DNA from: Ruegeria sp. HKCCD4315
GTDB lineage: Bacteria > Pseudomonadota > Alphaproteobacteria > Rhodobacterales > Rhodobacteraceae
Length of the DNA stretch: 64,000 bases
Reading direction: 5' to 3'
NCBI RefSeq assembly: GCF_013112245.1
Contig: NZ_WVRN01000004.1
Location: 13,131 to 77,130, forward strand
In this document: piece by piece, positions 28,269-36,733 of the stretch
How the letters are laid out: the number at the start of each line of letters is the position of its first letter
How positions within the stretch are numbered: position 1 is the stretch's first letter
Notes under the pieces: generated by a model
Seen by the model: only the letters and a program-made list of their open reading frames with translations
Told to the model about the DNA's origin: nothing
Databases searched by the model: none
Program-made: the position numbers and the translations under genes

Positions 28269-29774
28269 ATGAATCGCAAGTTGCGCAATCTCTTGTTCAC
28301 GCTGCACACCTGGCTGGGTCTGCATTTTGCGATCTTTTTCTTTTTTCTGTTTCTGACCGGATCGCTGCTTGTAATCGGGGTCGAGCTGGAATCGGTCGGT
28401 CGCCCCGCCGTCTGGACCACTGCCGCCAAAGAGGATCGAACTGTCAGTTTTGGGGAAATCTATAGTAATATCAAAGAGGTTTACCCCGAAAGTGTGGTCC
28501 AAACCATCACCAAGCACCCAACCCCCTGGTTCGTAGACCGCAGCGAAGGCCGCACTGGTTGGGGGGAGCAGGTGAATTACTGGACCGATCCCGAAACCGC
28601 AGAGGTTGTGCAGGTGACGCGCTATCCCGGTTTTGACAGGATTCTGCGGGAGCTTCACGTCAAACTGCTCTCGGGTCAAAGCATCATCTACAAGGCCGTG
28701 GCGGCAACCTCCATTGTGGTTCTGTTTCAGATCATAAGCGGGCTTATTACGTATAGACGTTTCTGGAAGGGATTCTTCCGGCGGCCCAGACAAGGGGCCG
28801 ACTCCCGATCATGGGCCGGCGCGATGCACCGGTTGACCGCTGTCTGGACAGCGCCCTTTCTCATTATCAGTGCTGTCACAGCCTTCTTTTTCATGTTGAG
28901 CGATTTCGGGATTGACGGTTTCAGGCCAAAACCTGAGCCGTCCGTTGAACGCGAGACCCGGTTACCACCCGACTTCGGGGCCGCCATCCTTGATCAGGCA
29001 GAAGCCCGCGCCCGCGAGGCCCTGCCCGGATTTGAACCCCAAAGCGTGGCACTTCCTGTCAGGAAATCGGACGGTCTCAGCTTTTCGGGCCACCTGCCCA
29101 GCATTCCCGAGATCAGGGGACCCAGCATCGTGACAGTTGATCCCGTGACATTCGAGATCCTGGGGGCCTTCACCCCCTATGACAACACGCACATTGCCCG
29201 CTGGCGTCATGTGATAGATGAACTGCACTATGGCTATTGGGGTGGGATCTTTTCAAGGGGGCTCTGGATTGCTCTGGGGCTTGTTGCAACCGGTGTCGCG
29301 TTCACCGGCGCTTTGATTTTTGCCACCCGGCTGACCTCGGATGCCGCGCAATATGGTCCGCTCAGACGCATCTGGCGTGGTCTAGGGATTTTCCGCTGGG
29401 CCTATGTGCTGTTGGTGCTGGGAGTTCTGGCAGGCGGTTATGTGAATTACGGCCCCATCTCTTACAAAAGGGCTGGCATTCTGCCGGAAAAGGCCCCGGC
29501 ATCCCTGGCCTATCTGGTGCTGGACGACCCGCTCAGACGTGGAACCCCGCTCGACGTCGAACTGCGGATCGGCGCGCCCGAGGTCGACACTGCATCGGTT
29601 GAAATCAACGGGCGCACAGCGCAGTCGCTGACGGTGACACCCGCAGGTCAATCTGCACACGCCTATTTCCAACTCGACCCGGCAGACTCATCCAACGATG
29701 TGATCGTGCAACTGGTTGAAACAAACGGAAGGACACAAACCATCACTTTCCGCCTGGGGCAGCCAATCTGGTAG
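28269..29774 (+). CDS. PepSY-associated transmembrane protein
   Basis: A 501-residue membrane protein with the PepSY_TM pattern: N-terminal LFTLHTWLGLHFAIFFFFLFLTGSLLVIGVELE, periplasmic stretches between paired helices (IVVLFQIISGLITYRRFWKGFF, AVWTAPFLIISAVTAFFFMLSDFG, LWIALGLVATGVAFTGALIF), and a C-terminal beta-rich domain after the last helix (VLLVLGVLAGGYVNYG). Relatives are linked with iron/siderophore reduction at the membrane. It is unusual inside an EPS locus. It stands between a flavoprotein gene (161 bases upstream) and a DPM1-like gene (222 bases downstream), all on the plus strand, so it might pass electrons to a sugar-modifying enzyme; that is speculation. Confidence 0.8.
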   Translation: MNRKLRNLLFTLHTWLGLHFAIFFFFLFLTGSLLVIGVELESVGRPAVWTTAAKEDRTVSFGEIYSNIKEVYPESVVQTITKHPTPWFVDRSEGRTGWGEQVNYWTDPETAEVVQVTRYPGFDRILRELHVKLLSGQSIIYKAVAATSIVVLFQIISGLITYRRFWKGFFRRPRQGADSRSWAGAMHRLTAVWTAPFLIISAVTAFFFMLSDFGIDGFRPKPEPSVERETRLPPDFGAAILDQAEARAREALPGFEPQSVALPVRKSDGLSFSGHLPSIPEIRGPSIVTVDPVTFEILGAFTPYDNTHIARWRHVIDELHYGYWGGIFSRGLWIALGLVATGVAFTGALIFATRLTSDAAQYGPLRRIWRGLGIFRWAYVLLVLGVLAGGYVNYGPISYKRAGILPEKAPASLAYLVLDDPLRRGTPLDVELRIGAPEVDTASVEINGRTAQSLTVTPAGQSAHAYFQLDPADSSNDVIVQLVETNGRTQTITFRLGQPIW

Positions 29775-29996
29775 ACTGCGTTTCAAGCGGAAGATCTCTG
29801 TCGCATGCAATCTGAACAGGTACAATTCTTGACGCCGAAACGATCTAATTTGGTCAATTTTATTGTCTACGTTCAGTCAACATGTGGTTGAATGAAACAC
29901 GCAAGACACGGAATTAAACCAGTTCCCCTTTGTCCTTGGGTATTCTGCAAGCGGAGCGGGTTAAATGAATTATGAATATAAAGGGTTTCTGTTTAC

Positions 29997-30923
29997 ATGA
30001 ATAAAGTCGCAGAACGGATCGATGCAGACAGCACCGCAACCAGTAAAGCGGCTGCGACAGATGTCGAAGGCATGAGCCTGAGCGTGGTCATCCCCGCGTT
30101 CAACGAGGAAAACGCCGTACGTCACACAGTCGAGGATGTGCGCACCCACCTTGAACCGCTGGGCATCCCCTACGAGATCATCGTGGTGGACGATGCCAGC
30201 CAGGACAACACCCGCGCCGAGGCCGAAGCCAGTGGAGCCACCGTTACCTTCAACGATGTCAATTCCGGTTATGGCGCCAGCCTCAAGCGTGGGGTGCGGA
30301 TGGCGCAGTATGAATATGTCGCCATTCTGGATGCCGACAGCACTTATCCCGCGCGTTACCTGCCGGGTATGTTGGCCATGTGCCGCGATCAGGACATGGT
30401 GGTCGGCGACCGAGGTGCCGCGATGAAAAACGTGCCGCTGCTACGCAAACCGGCCAAGAAATTCCTGTTCGCCTTTGCGTCGTTCCTGGCCGAGCGCAAG
30501 ATCAACGATCTGAACTCGGGCCTGCGTGTGTTCCGTAAATCCGAGCTGATCCCGTTCCTGCCGCTTCTGCCGCAGAACTTTTCGTTCACCACCACGATCA
30601 CGCTGTGCATGACGTCAAATGGCAAGCGGATGATCTATACGCCGATCGAATATGGTAAACGGGTGGGCAAGTCGAAAATCCGGCCGATCGATTTTCTGAA
30701 CTTTATCATCCTGATCCTGCGTATCAGCACTTTGTTCAACCCGCTGCGGGTGTTCATCCCACTGGGTCTGGCGTTTTTCACGCTGGGAACGGTGAAATTC
30801 ATTGTCGACATGTTCTACTGGAACCTCAGCGAAACGGCAGTGTTCTCGTTCCTGGCGGCGATCATGATCTGGTCGCTGGGGCTGATCGCCGACATGATCT
30901 CGCGGCTGCATCTGAGACCCTGA
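29997..30923 (+). CDS. polyprenyl-phosphate glycosyltransferase, DPM1-like GT2
   Basis: A 308-residue GT2: SVVIPAFNEENAVRHTVEDV, EIIVVDDASQDNTRAEA, the DxD-equivalent ILDADSTYP, and SGLRVFRKSELIPF, then two C-terminal membrane helices (VFIPLGLAFFTLGTVKFIVDMF and AVFSFLAAIMIWSLGLIADMI). This layout fits transfer of a sugar onto a polyprenyl phosphate. An A/T-rich promoter-like region precedes it. It opens a compact plus-strand run with UPF0104, flavoprotein, deacetylase, epimerase and GMC-like genes; the gap to the next gene is 13 bases. Confidence 0.87.
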   Translation: MNKVAERIDADSTATSKAAATDVEGMSLSVVIPAFNEENAVRHTVEDVRTHLEPLGIPYEIIVVDDASQDNTRAEAEASGATVTFNDVNSGYGASLKRGVRMAQYEYVAILDADSTYPARYLPGMLAMCRDQDMVVGDRGAAMKNVPLLRKPAKKFLFAFASFLAERKINDLNSGLRVFRKSELIPFLPLLPQNFSFTTTITLCMTSNGKRMIYTPIEYGKRVGKSKIRPIDFLNFIILILRISTLFNPLRVFIPLGLAFFTLGTVKFIVDMFYWNLSETAVFSFLAAIMIWSLGLIADMISRLHLRP

Positions 30924-30936
30924 CAGGAGCGGCGGG

Positions 30937-31899
30937 ATGTTTTCCGATCCAAGTCAACGGCGCTGGCTGATCCGGGTTGCCGGATCGGTCGTGGTGCTGG
31001 CGATCCTGTTCTGGATTCTGCCGACCGAGGCGATTTTGGCAGCGCTGAAAGCCATCCCGGTCTGGGTTTTTGCCTGCGTGCTGGCGCTGTTTCTGCTGGC
31101 CCATGTTGCGGCGGCGCTGAAATGGTGGCTGCTGCTGGGGCGCGGGTTTGCGGCCCCGCTGGCCATCCGGGCGCATTTTGCGGGGCTGGCCGCCAACCTG
31201 TGCCTGCCGGGTGCGATTGGCGGCGACACAGTCCGCGCCGGTCTGGCGCAGGCAGCGATGAAGGACGGCGCGCGGGTTGTTGCGGGCGCAACCGTGGATC
31301 GGCTGATCGATATGGTGGCCCTGCTGACCCTGTCCTGTCTGGGGCTGGTCCTGACATGGGAAAGCGCTGCGGGCGGGCATATGATCTGGCCGGTGGCGCT
31401 GGTCTTGCTGGCGGCGCTGGCGGGCATGGTCGCTTTGCCGCGCCTGCTGCCCCTGCCCTGGCGCTATGTGCCGTCCCTGCCCGGCAAAGGCTTTGCTCAT
31501 CGTCTGTCCGATGCGTTGGCTCAAATGGGCCGCAAGCCCGGAACGCTGGCCGTGGCCTTCATTGCATCTGTTCTGATTCAGCTGTTGTTGGTCTTGCTGG
31601 CCTGGTGGCTGGCCATCGCAGCTGGTGTCGATGTGGCCGCCGGACCATGGATCTTTGCCTGGCCACTGGCCAAGATCATTGCCGTGCTGCCTGTATCCCT
31701 GAACGGGTTGGGCCTGCGCGAGGCGACGCTGGCCGGTTTTCTCGCCCCCTTTGGCGCCAGCGCCGCCGCGGTCGTGGCCGCGGGGCTTGTCTGGCAGGTT
31801 GTTTTGTTTACGGCGGGCGGGTTTGGCGCGCTGGTTCTGACCATGTCCGGGATGCGGTTCAGCACTCCGGCAAGTTCCCAGAAGGAAGAGTGCAAGTGA
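30937..31899 (+). CDS. UPF0104/lysylphosphatidylglycerol synthase TM-like membrane protein
   Basis: A 320-residue polytopic protein with about seven or eight hydrophobic segments. The conserved features of the family are present: LKWWLLLGRGF in the first half, the GAIGGDTVRAGL loop and VDRLIDMVALLTLSCLGL, then PVSLNGLGLREATLAGFL near the C-terminus. Proteins of this type next to DPM1-like transferases are suspected lipid-linked sugar flippases or transporters. A good ribosome site GGAGCGGCGGG precedes ATG 30937. Its stop overlaps the GTG start of the next gene as GTGA. Confidence 0.84.
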   Translation: MFSDPSQRRWLIRVAGSVVVLAILFWILPTEAILAALKAIPVWVFACVLALFLLAHVAAALKWWLLLGRGFAAPLAIRAHFAGLAANLCLPGAIGGDTVRAGLAQAAMKDGARVVAGATVDRLIDMVALLTLSCLGLVLTWESAAGGHMIWPVALVLLAALAGMVALPRLLPLPWRYVPSLPGKGFAHRLSDALAQMGRKPGTLAVAFIASVLIQLLLVLLAWWLAIAAGVDVAAGPWIFAWPLAKIIAVLPVSLNGLGLREATLAGFLAPFGASAAAVVAAGLVWQVVLFTAGGFGALVLTMSGMRFSTPASSQKEECK

Positions 31900-33335
31900 C
31901 GGATGTTTCCCAAAACCAAAGCGGCGATAAGCCCCATATCATCATTCTGGGGGCTGGACCGGCTGGCCTGGCCGCCGCCCACGCGCTGACTGGACAGGCC
32001 CGCGTGACCGTGATCGAACGTGCGCCTGTTGCGGGCGGCAATTCGGCCTCGTTCCCGGTTGAAGGCGTGATTTGCGACTATGGCTCGCACCGGTTTCATC
32101 CGGCGGCCGAGCCCGAAGTTCTGGCCGATGTAAAAGCCCTGCTGGGGGACGACCTGCTGCTGCGCCCACGCCATGGACGCATCCGGCTGGGCGGCAAATG
32201 GATTCACTTTCCGCTGAAACTGACCGATGCGCTGATGCGCCTGCCCAAACCCTTTGCCGCGTCGCTGATCGGGGACATGGCGCTAAAGCCCTTCCGCAAG
32301 AAAAGCGAAGGTCCCGAGACATTCTCGACCGTGCTCTATGACGGGCTGGGACCGACGATTTCGGACAATTTCTATTTCCCATACGTGCGCAAGCTTTGGG
32401 GACTGGATCCGGACAAGCTGGCGGTGAAACTGGCAGAACGTCGGGTCGGCAGCGGCTCGGTCGGCAAGATCCTGATGAAGATGCTGCGCCTGCTGCCGGG
32501 GCTGCGCAGCGAAACGGCGGGGCGGTTCTTTTATCCGCGCAAGGGGTTCGGACAAATCTCGGACGCGATGCGGAACAGTGCGGAAAGCAACGGTGCCAGC
32601 TTTCTGTTCAACACCGAGATCACCGCCATCGAGCGGGACGGCAAGCGTATCACCGGGTTGACGATCCGTGACGAAGATGGCGAGCGGCACATGACCGGCG
32701 ATCTGATCCTGTCGACCATCCCGCTGACCGGGCTGACGCGCCTGATCGGTGACCCTCCGGTGGAAGTGGTCGAGGCTGCCCGCGCGATCCGGTTCCGCGG
32801 CATGATCCTGCTGTACCTGGTGCTTGAGACCGACCAGTTCACCGAGTTCGATGCGCATTACTTCCCCGAACTGTCGATCCCGATCAGCCGCATGTCAGAG
32901 CCCAAGAACTATAACGCCAGTGGCGAGCCGAAGGGCGTCACCGTTCTGTGTGCCGAGCTGCCCTGCGACCCGGATGAAAAATGGTGGTCCATGTCCGACG
33001 AGGAACTGGGGCAGGAATTCACCAAATGGCTGGGCCAGCTGGGCCTGCCCGTCACCGTACCGGTGCGCCGCTGCGAAACCCGGCGGCTGAGCCATGCCTA
33101 TCCGGTTTACGATGTGGGCTATGAAGAGCGATTTGATACGGTGGATCAGTGGCTCTCAGATATGGACGGATTGCTCGTATTCGGACGGCAGGGGTTGTTT
33201 GCTCATGACAACACCCACCACGCCTTTGCCATGGCTTATGGCGCGGCGGATTGCATTGACGGCAAGGGCCATGTCGACCGCGCGAAATGGAACAGGTATC
33301 GCGAGGTCTTTGCCACCCATGTGGTGGAAGACTGA
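31896..33335 (+). CDS. second UGM-like FAD-dependent oxidoreductase
   Basis: A 479-residue flavoprotein with IIILGAGPAGLAAAHALTG and GGNSASFPVEGVICDYGSHRFHP near the N-terminus, and LLVFGRQGLFAHDNTHHAFAMAYGAAD near the C-terminus. It belongs to the same broad family as the protein at 26608-28107 but is clearly diverged. The open frame continues upstream to 31122 inside the membrane protein gene, but GTG 31896 is the true start: the FAD motif begins 14 codons later, GGAAGGAAGAG precedes it, and it overlaps the previous stop as GTGA. It likely modifies a lipid-linked or nucleotide-bound sugar handled by the two preceding proteins. Confidence 0.85.
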   Translation: MTDVSQNQSGDKPHIIILGAGPAGLAAAHALTGQARVTVIERAPVAGGNSASFPVEGVICDYGSHRFHPAAEPEVLADVKALLGDDLLLRPRHGRIRLGGKWIHFPLKLTDALMRLPKPFAASLIGDMALKPFRKKSEGPETFSTVLYDGLGPTISDNFYFPYVRKLWGLDPDKLAVKLAERRVGSGSVGKILMKMLRLLPGLRSETAGRFFYPRKGFGQISDAMRNSAESNGASFLFNTEITAIERDGKRITGLTIRDEDGERHMTGDLILSTIPLTGLTRLIGDPPVEVVEAARAIRFRGMILLYLVLETDQFTEFDAHYFPELSIPISRMSEPKNYNASGEPKGVTVLCAELPCDPDEKWWSMSDEELGQEFTKWLGQLGLPVTVPVRRCETRRLSHAYPVYDVGYEERFDTVDQWLSDMDGLLVFGRQGLFAHDNTHHAFAMAYGAADCIDGKGHVDRAKWNRYREVFATHVVED

Positions 33336-33338
33336 CCC

Positions 33339-34082
33339 ATGCCCGCCTGGCAGGCCGATATCCTGATGTATCATTCGATCTCGGATGCGCCGGGACCGAC
33401 CTCGATTGCGCCCGAGGTGTTCAAGGCCCAGATGCAGGCGCTGGCGGCATCCGGCCTGCCGGTGGTCACACCGGATGCGCTGGCCAACCCGCCTGCCCCG
33501 CGCGTGGTCATCATCAGCTTCGATGACGGGTTCGAAGATTTCGCCGACACCGCCTGGCCGATCCTGCGCGATCATAATTTCACCCCGATCGTCTATCTGC
33601 CTTCGGGCCGGATGGGCGGCAGTGACAGCTGGGCCGGCGGACATGTCCCCCCGCGCCCGCTGATGGGCTGGGACAAAGTTGCGGCATTGGCCGAAGAAGG
33701 GGTCTGTTTCGGCGCGCATAGTATCAGCCACCCCGACCTCACCACGCTGGACCCTGAGGCGCTTGAAGACGAGATAACCGGCCCTGGTCAGGACATCACC
33801 GCCCGGCTGGATCAGCCCATTCGCCATTTTGCACCCCCTTATGGGGCATCGAACCCGGACATACGCGCGCGGGTCGCCCGGAATTACGACACCTCGGTCG
33901 GCACAAGGCTGGGCGTGGCAAAAGCGGGTGATGACATGCACGATCTGCCGCGGCTCGAGATGTTCTATTTCACCGACATCGCCCGCTGGAAGGCTCATCT
34001 TGCCGGGCGCGGCGGGCCCTATCTTGCGGCACGCAAACTGATGCGCAACGTGCGGGCGGCCATTCGGGGGAAGCCTTGGTGA
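33339..34082 (+). CDS. polysaccharide deacetylase (NodB-type, CE4)
   Basis: A 247-residue cytoplasmic-looking deacetylase with ILMYHSISDAPGP at the N-terminus, motif 1 as ISFDDGFEDFADT (Asp-Asp metal/catalytic pair) and the metal-binding GAHSISHPDLTTL, which provides the SHxxxH-like histidines (AHSISH). HFAPPYGASNPDI corresponds to the later conserved substrate groove motif. It starts three bases after the flavoprotein stop, so it belongs to the same transcript. It should deacetylate a sugar residue, perhaps while lipid-linked. Confidence 0.88.
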   Translation: MPAWQADILMYHSISDAPGPTSIAPEVFKAQMQALAASGLPVVTPDALANPPAPRVVIISFDDGFEDFADTAWPILRDHNFTPIVYLPSGRMGGSDSWAGGHVPPRPLMGWDKVAALAEEGVCFGAHSISHPDLTTLDPEALEDEITGPGQDITARLDQPIRHFAPPYGASNPDIRARVARNYDTSVGTRLGVAKAGDDMHDLPRLEMFYFTDIARWKAHLAGRGGPYLAARKLMRNVRAAIRGKPW

Positions 34083-34175
34083 GCAAACCTTTTTTATCCG
34101 CGACTATAGCCGGAGGCGCGGGACAGGTTGTACACTTCGGCACAGTGGTTCAGAACAAGTGACAGGTATATAGAT

Positions 34176-35147
34176 ATGCATATTCTGGTGACCGGCGGGG
34201 CCGGGTTTATTGGCTCTCATCTGACGGAAAGGCTGATCGGGGATGGCCATACCGTTACGGCTCTGGACGATCTGTCAACGGGGCTCATGTCCAATCTGGC
34301 CAGTGTTGCGGATCACCCCGGTTTCACCTTCGTCAAAGGCAGTATTCTGGATCGCCAGCTGGTCGCTGATCTGGTTGGACCGGCGGATGTGGTGTTCCAC
34401 CTGGCGGCGGCCGTTGGGGTCAAGCTGATCATGGATGAACCCAGCCGATCGATCCTGACCAATGTTGCGGGCACGGAAAACGTTCTGGATGCAGCGCTGG
34501 TGGACAAGACACATACCTTCATCGCCTCCAGTTCCGAGGTCTATGGCAAAAGCACCAATTTCCCCTTTCAGGAAGAAGGTGATCTGACCATCGGCGCCAC
34601 CCGCAACCTGCGCTGGTCTTATGCTTGCGCCAAGACGCTGGACGAGTTTCTGGCACTGGCCCATGCACGGGAATCCGATCTGCCTGTCACGGTGCTGCGG
34701 TTCTTCAACACCACCGGCCCGCGTCAGACCGGGCGTTACGGAATGGTGCTGCCAAATTTCGTCAAATCCGCGCTGGAAGGCGCGCCACTGATGGTACACG
34801 GCACTGGCGAGCAATCGCGCTGCTTCGGCCATGTGGCGGATGTGGTCGAGGCCATGTGCCGTCTGATGACCCTACCCGAGGCACGCGGTGACGTGTTCAA
34901 TGTCGGCACCGATCAGGAGGTCACGATCCGCGCACTGGCCGAACAGGTCATTCGAACAACCGGCTCGACCTCGGAAATCCAATTCGTCCCCTATGACACC
35001 GTCTATCCCGAAGGGTTCGAGGACATGCAGCGCCGCCTGCCCGATGTCTCGAAACTGCAACGCGTCACCGGGTTCCGCCCGATGCGGACGCTGCAGCAGA
35101 TCATCGATGATATCGTTGCCGAGATGACCCGCCCGGTTCCCGCATGA
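34176..35147 (+). CDS. NAD-dependent sugar epimerase/dehydratase (extended SDR)
   Basis: A 323-residue extended SDR. The Rossmann motif is MHILVTGGAGFIGSHL, the catalytic Ser/Tyr/Lys are in ASSSEVYGK and WSYACAKTLDEF (YxxxK), and FFNTTGPRQTGRYGMVLPNF resembles UDP-glucuronate decarboxylases and UDP-glucose epimerases. It supplies a nucleotide sugar for the cluster; the exact reaction is open. The start at 34176 is taken because the nucleotide-binding strand begins there; the frame to 34128 adds 16 residues lacking a ribosome site. Confidence 0.87.
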   Translation: MHILVTGGAGFIGSHLTERLIGDGHTVTALDDLSTGLMSNLASVADHPGFTFVKGSILDRQLVADLVGPADVVFHLAAAVGVKLIMDEPSRSILTNVAGTENVLDAALVDKTHTFIASSSEVYGKSTNFPFQEEGDLTIGATRNLRWSYACAKTLDEFLALAHARESDLPVTVLRFFNTTGPRQTGRYGMVLPNFVKSALEGAPLMVHGTGEQSRCFGHVADVVEAMCRLMTLPEARGDVFNVGTDQEVTIRALAEQVIRTTGSTSEIQFVPYDTVYPEGFEDMQRRLPDVSKLQRVTGFRPMRTLQQIIDDIVAEMTRPVPA

Positions 35148-35181
35148 GGGCGCTTCTGTCGGTGCAAACGGGCCGCACCCC

Positions 35182-36711
35182 GTGACCGATCTTGTCATCG
35201 GGTCGGGGCCAGCAGGCGTATCGGTGGCCATTGCCCTTCTGAACCGTGGCCGTCAGGTTTTGATGATAGACGGAGGGGAAGAGCTTGAAGCCTCTGAACG
35301 GGAGCGCCGCGACCGGATGGCGGCCTCAGATCCTGAAGACTGGTCTGCGGCAGATATTCGGGCCTGGCAGGCCCCTCAGTTAGACACGCCGCCCGGACAG
35401 GTGCGCCGGTTCGGGTCCGATTTTGCCATGGTGTCGGGTACAGACACACTGGTTGCGCCGGATCAGATCGGATTGCGTGCCTCACATGCGGCGGGGGGGT
35501 TATCCAACCTTTGGGGCTCGGCGATCCTGCCCAACCGGGATGCAGATATCACCGACTGGCCGCTGAGTGCGCAGGATCTGGCACCGCATTACCGGGCGAT
35601 TGCCAAATTTCTGCCGGTCAGCGGGCGAGAAGACGCCTTGCAGACCCTGTTCCCCGCCTTTCCGATGCAGCACCGGGTTCCACTGACCCCATCACCTCAG
35701 GCCGGGCACATTCTGCACCGTCTGGAGCACCACCAAAGCAATCTTGCCCGCTTGGGAGCCTCTGCCGGGATGGCGCGCCTGGCTGTGGATCCGGGTTGCC
35801 GCTACTGCGGCCAGTGTCTGCATGGGTGCCCTTGGGGGCATATTTATTCGGCCAGGCAAACACTTGAGGATCTGCGCCACCACACGGCGTTCCGCTACCG
35901 CAGCGGCCTTGCCCATGCTTTCGAGGAGCAGGCCGATCATGTCACCGTCCGGCTGGATGGCGGCGAGAAACTGAAAGCTGATCGCGTTTTTGTCGCCGCA
36001 GGCGTTCTGGAAACGGCGCGCCTGCTGTTGCTGTCTTCGGCGGATCCGGCTGCCCGCCTGCAATTGCAAGACAGCCAGCATTTCTTCCTGCCCAGTCTTC
36101 ACCGCTGGCGCGCCCCGCGCCGCCCTGATCAGGTTCCCTATCACACTCTGCCGCAGATTTTCATCGAGCTGGATGACCCCGATCTCTCGCCCCATCTGGT
36201 GCACAGCCAGATCTATACCTGGAATGAGTTCTATGCCCAGGATCTGATCCGCAGCTATGGCGCAAAGCTGCCCGGATCGGCCCCTGTATGGCATATGCTG
36301 GCCCGGCGGTTGATCGTGGCGCAGGCGTTTCTGCATTCCAACCATTCGGCCCGTATTGATCTGACACTGGCCCCTGACGGGCGGCTTGTATCCAAGGTCC
36401 TGCCGAATGACACAACCGAACAGATCATGGCGCGGGCCACATCCCGGCTGGCGCAAGTGCTGAAACTGGCCGGGCTGACCCCGCTCAGCTTTGCCCGCCG
36501 CCCCGGCGATGTGGGGTCAAGCTTTCATGTCGGCGGCTCGGTGCCCATGGCCGAAACGCCCCGCGCAGGACAGTCGGATATTCTGGGTCGACCCAAAGGG
36601 CTGGCGCGGGTGCATCTGGTCGATGCCTCAAGCCTGCCCAGCATTCCGGCCACAACCATCACCTTTTCGGTCATGGCAAACGCCCACCGGATCGGAACGC
36701 TGGCCCCCTGA
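35182..36711 (+). CDS. GMC-like FAD oxidoreductase with Cys-rich insert
   Basis: A 509-residue flavoprotein. LVIGSGPAGVSVAIALLNRGRQVLMIDGG is the FAD motif at the N-terminus, and the GMC-type C-terminal region reads VHLVDASSLPSIPATTITFSVMANAHRIG. In between, near residue 208, stands CRYCGQCLHGCPWGH, a CxxCxxxxxC-type cluster that resembles a metal or Fe-S ligand set, not standard in GMC enzymes. It has a GTG start 34 bases after the epimerase and ends 22 bases from a convergent GT4 gene. It may oxidise a sugar hydroxyl during EPS subunit synthesis; the reaction is not known. Confidence 0.82.
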   Translation: MTDLVIGSGPAGVSVAIALLNRGRQVLMIDGGEELEASERERRDRMAASDPEDWSAADIRAWQAPQLDTPPGQVRRFGSDFAMVSGTDTLVAPDQIGLRASHAAGGLSNLWGSAILPNRDADITDWPLSAQDLAPHYRAIAKFLPVSGREDALQTLFPAFPMQHRVPLTPSPQAGHILHRLEHHQSNLARLGASAGMARLAVDPGCRYCGQCLHGCPWGHIYSARQTLEDLRHHTAFRYRSGLAHAFEEQADHVTVRLDGGEKLKADRVFVAAGVLETARLLLLSSADPAARLQLQDSQHFFLPSLHRWRAPRRPDQVPYHTLPQIFIELDDPDLSPHLVHSQIYTWNEFYAQDLIRSYGAKLPGSAPVWHMLARRLIVAQAFLHSNHSARIDLTLAPDGRLVSKVLPNDTTEQIMARATSRLAQVLKLAGLTPLSFARRPGDVGSSFHVGGSVPMAETPRAGQSDILGRPKGLARVHLVDASSLPSIPATTITFSVMANAHRIGTLAP

Positions 36712-36733
36712 CAGCAACGCTCGCCCGGGATGC

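Noticed and set aside
31122..31895. N-terminal extension of the second flavoprotein over the UPF0104 gene
   Set aside because: The extension is an alternative-frame reading of the membrane protein gene; the FAD motif, ribosome site and GTGA overlap all place the start at 31896.
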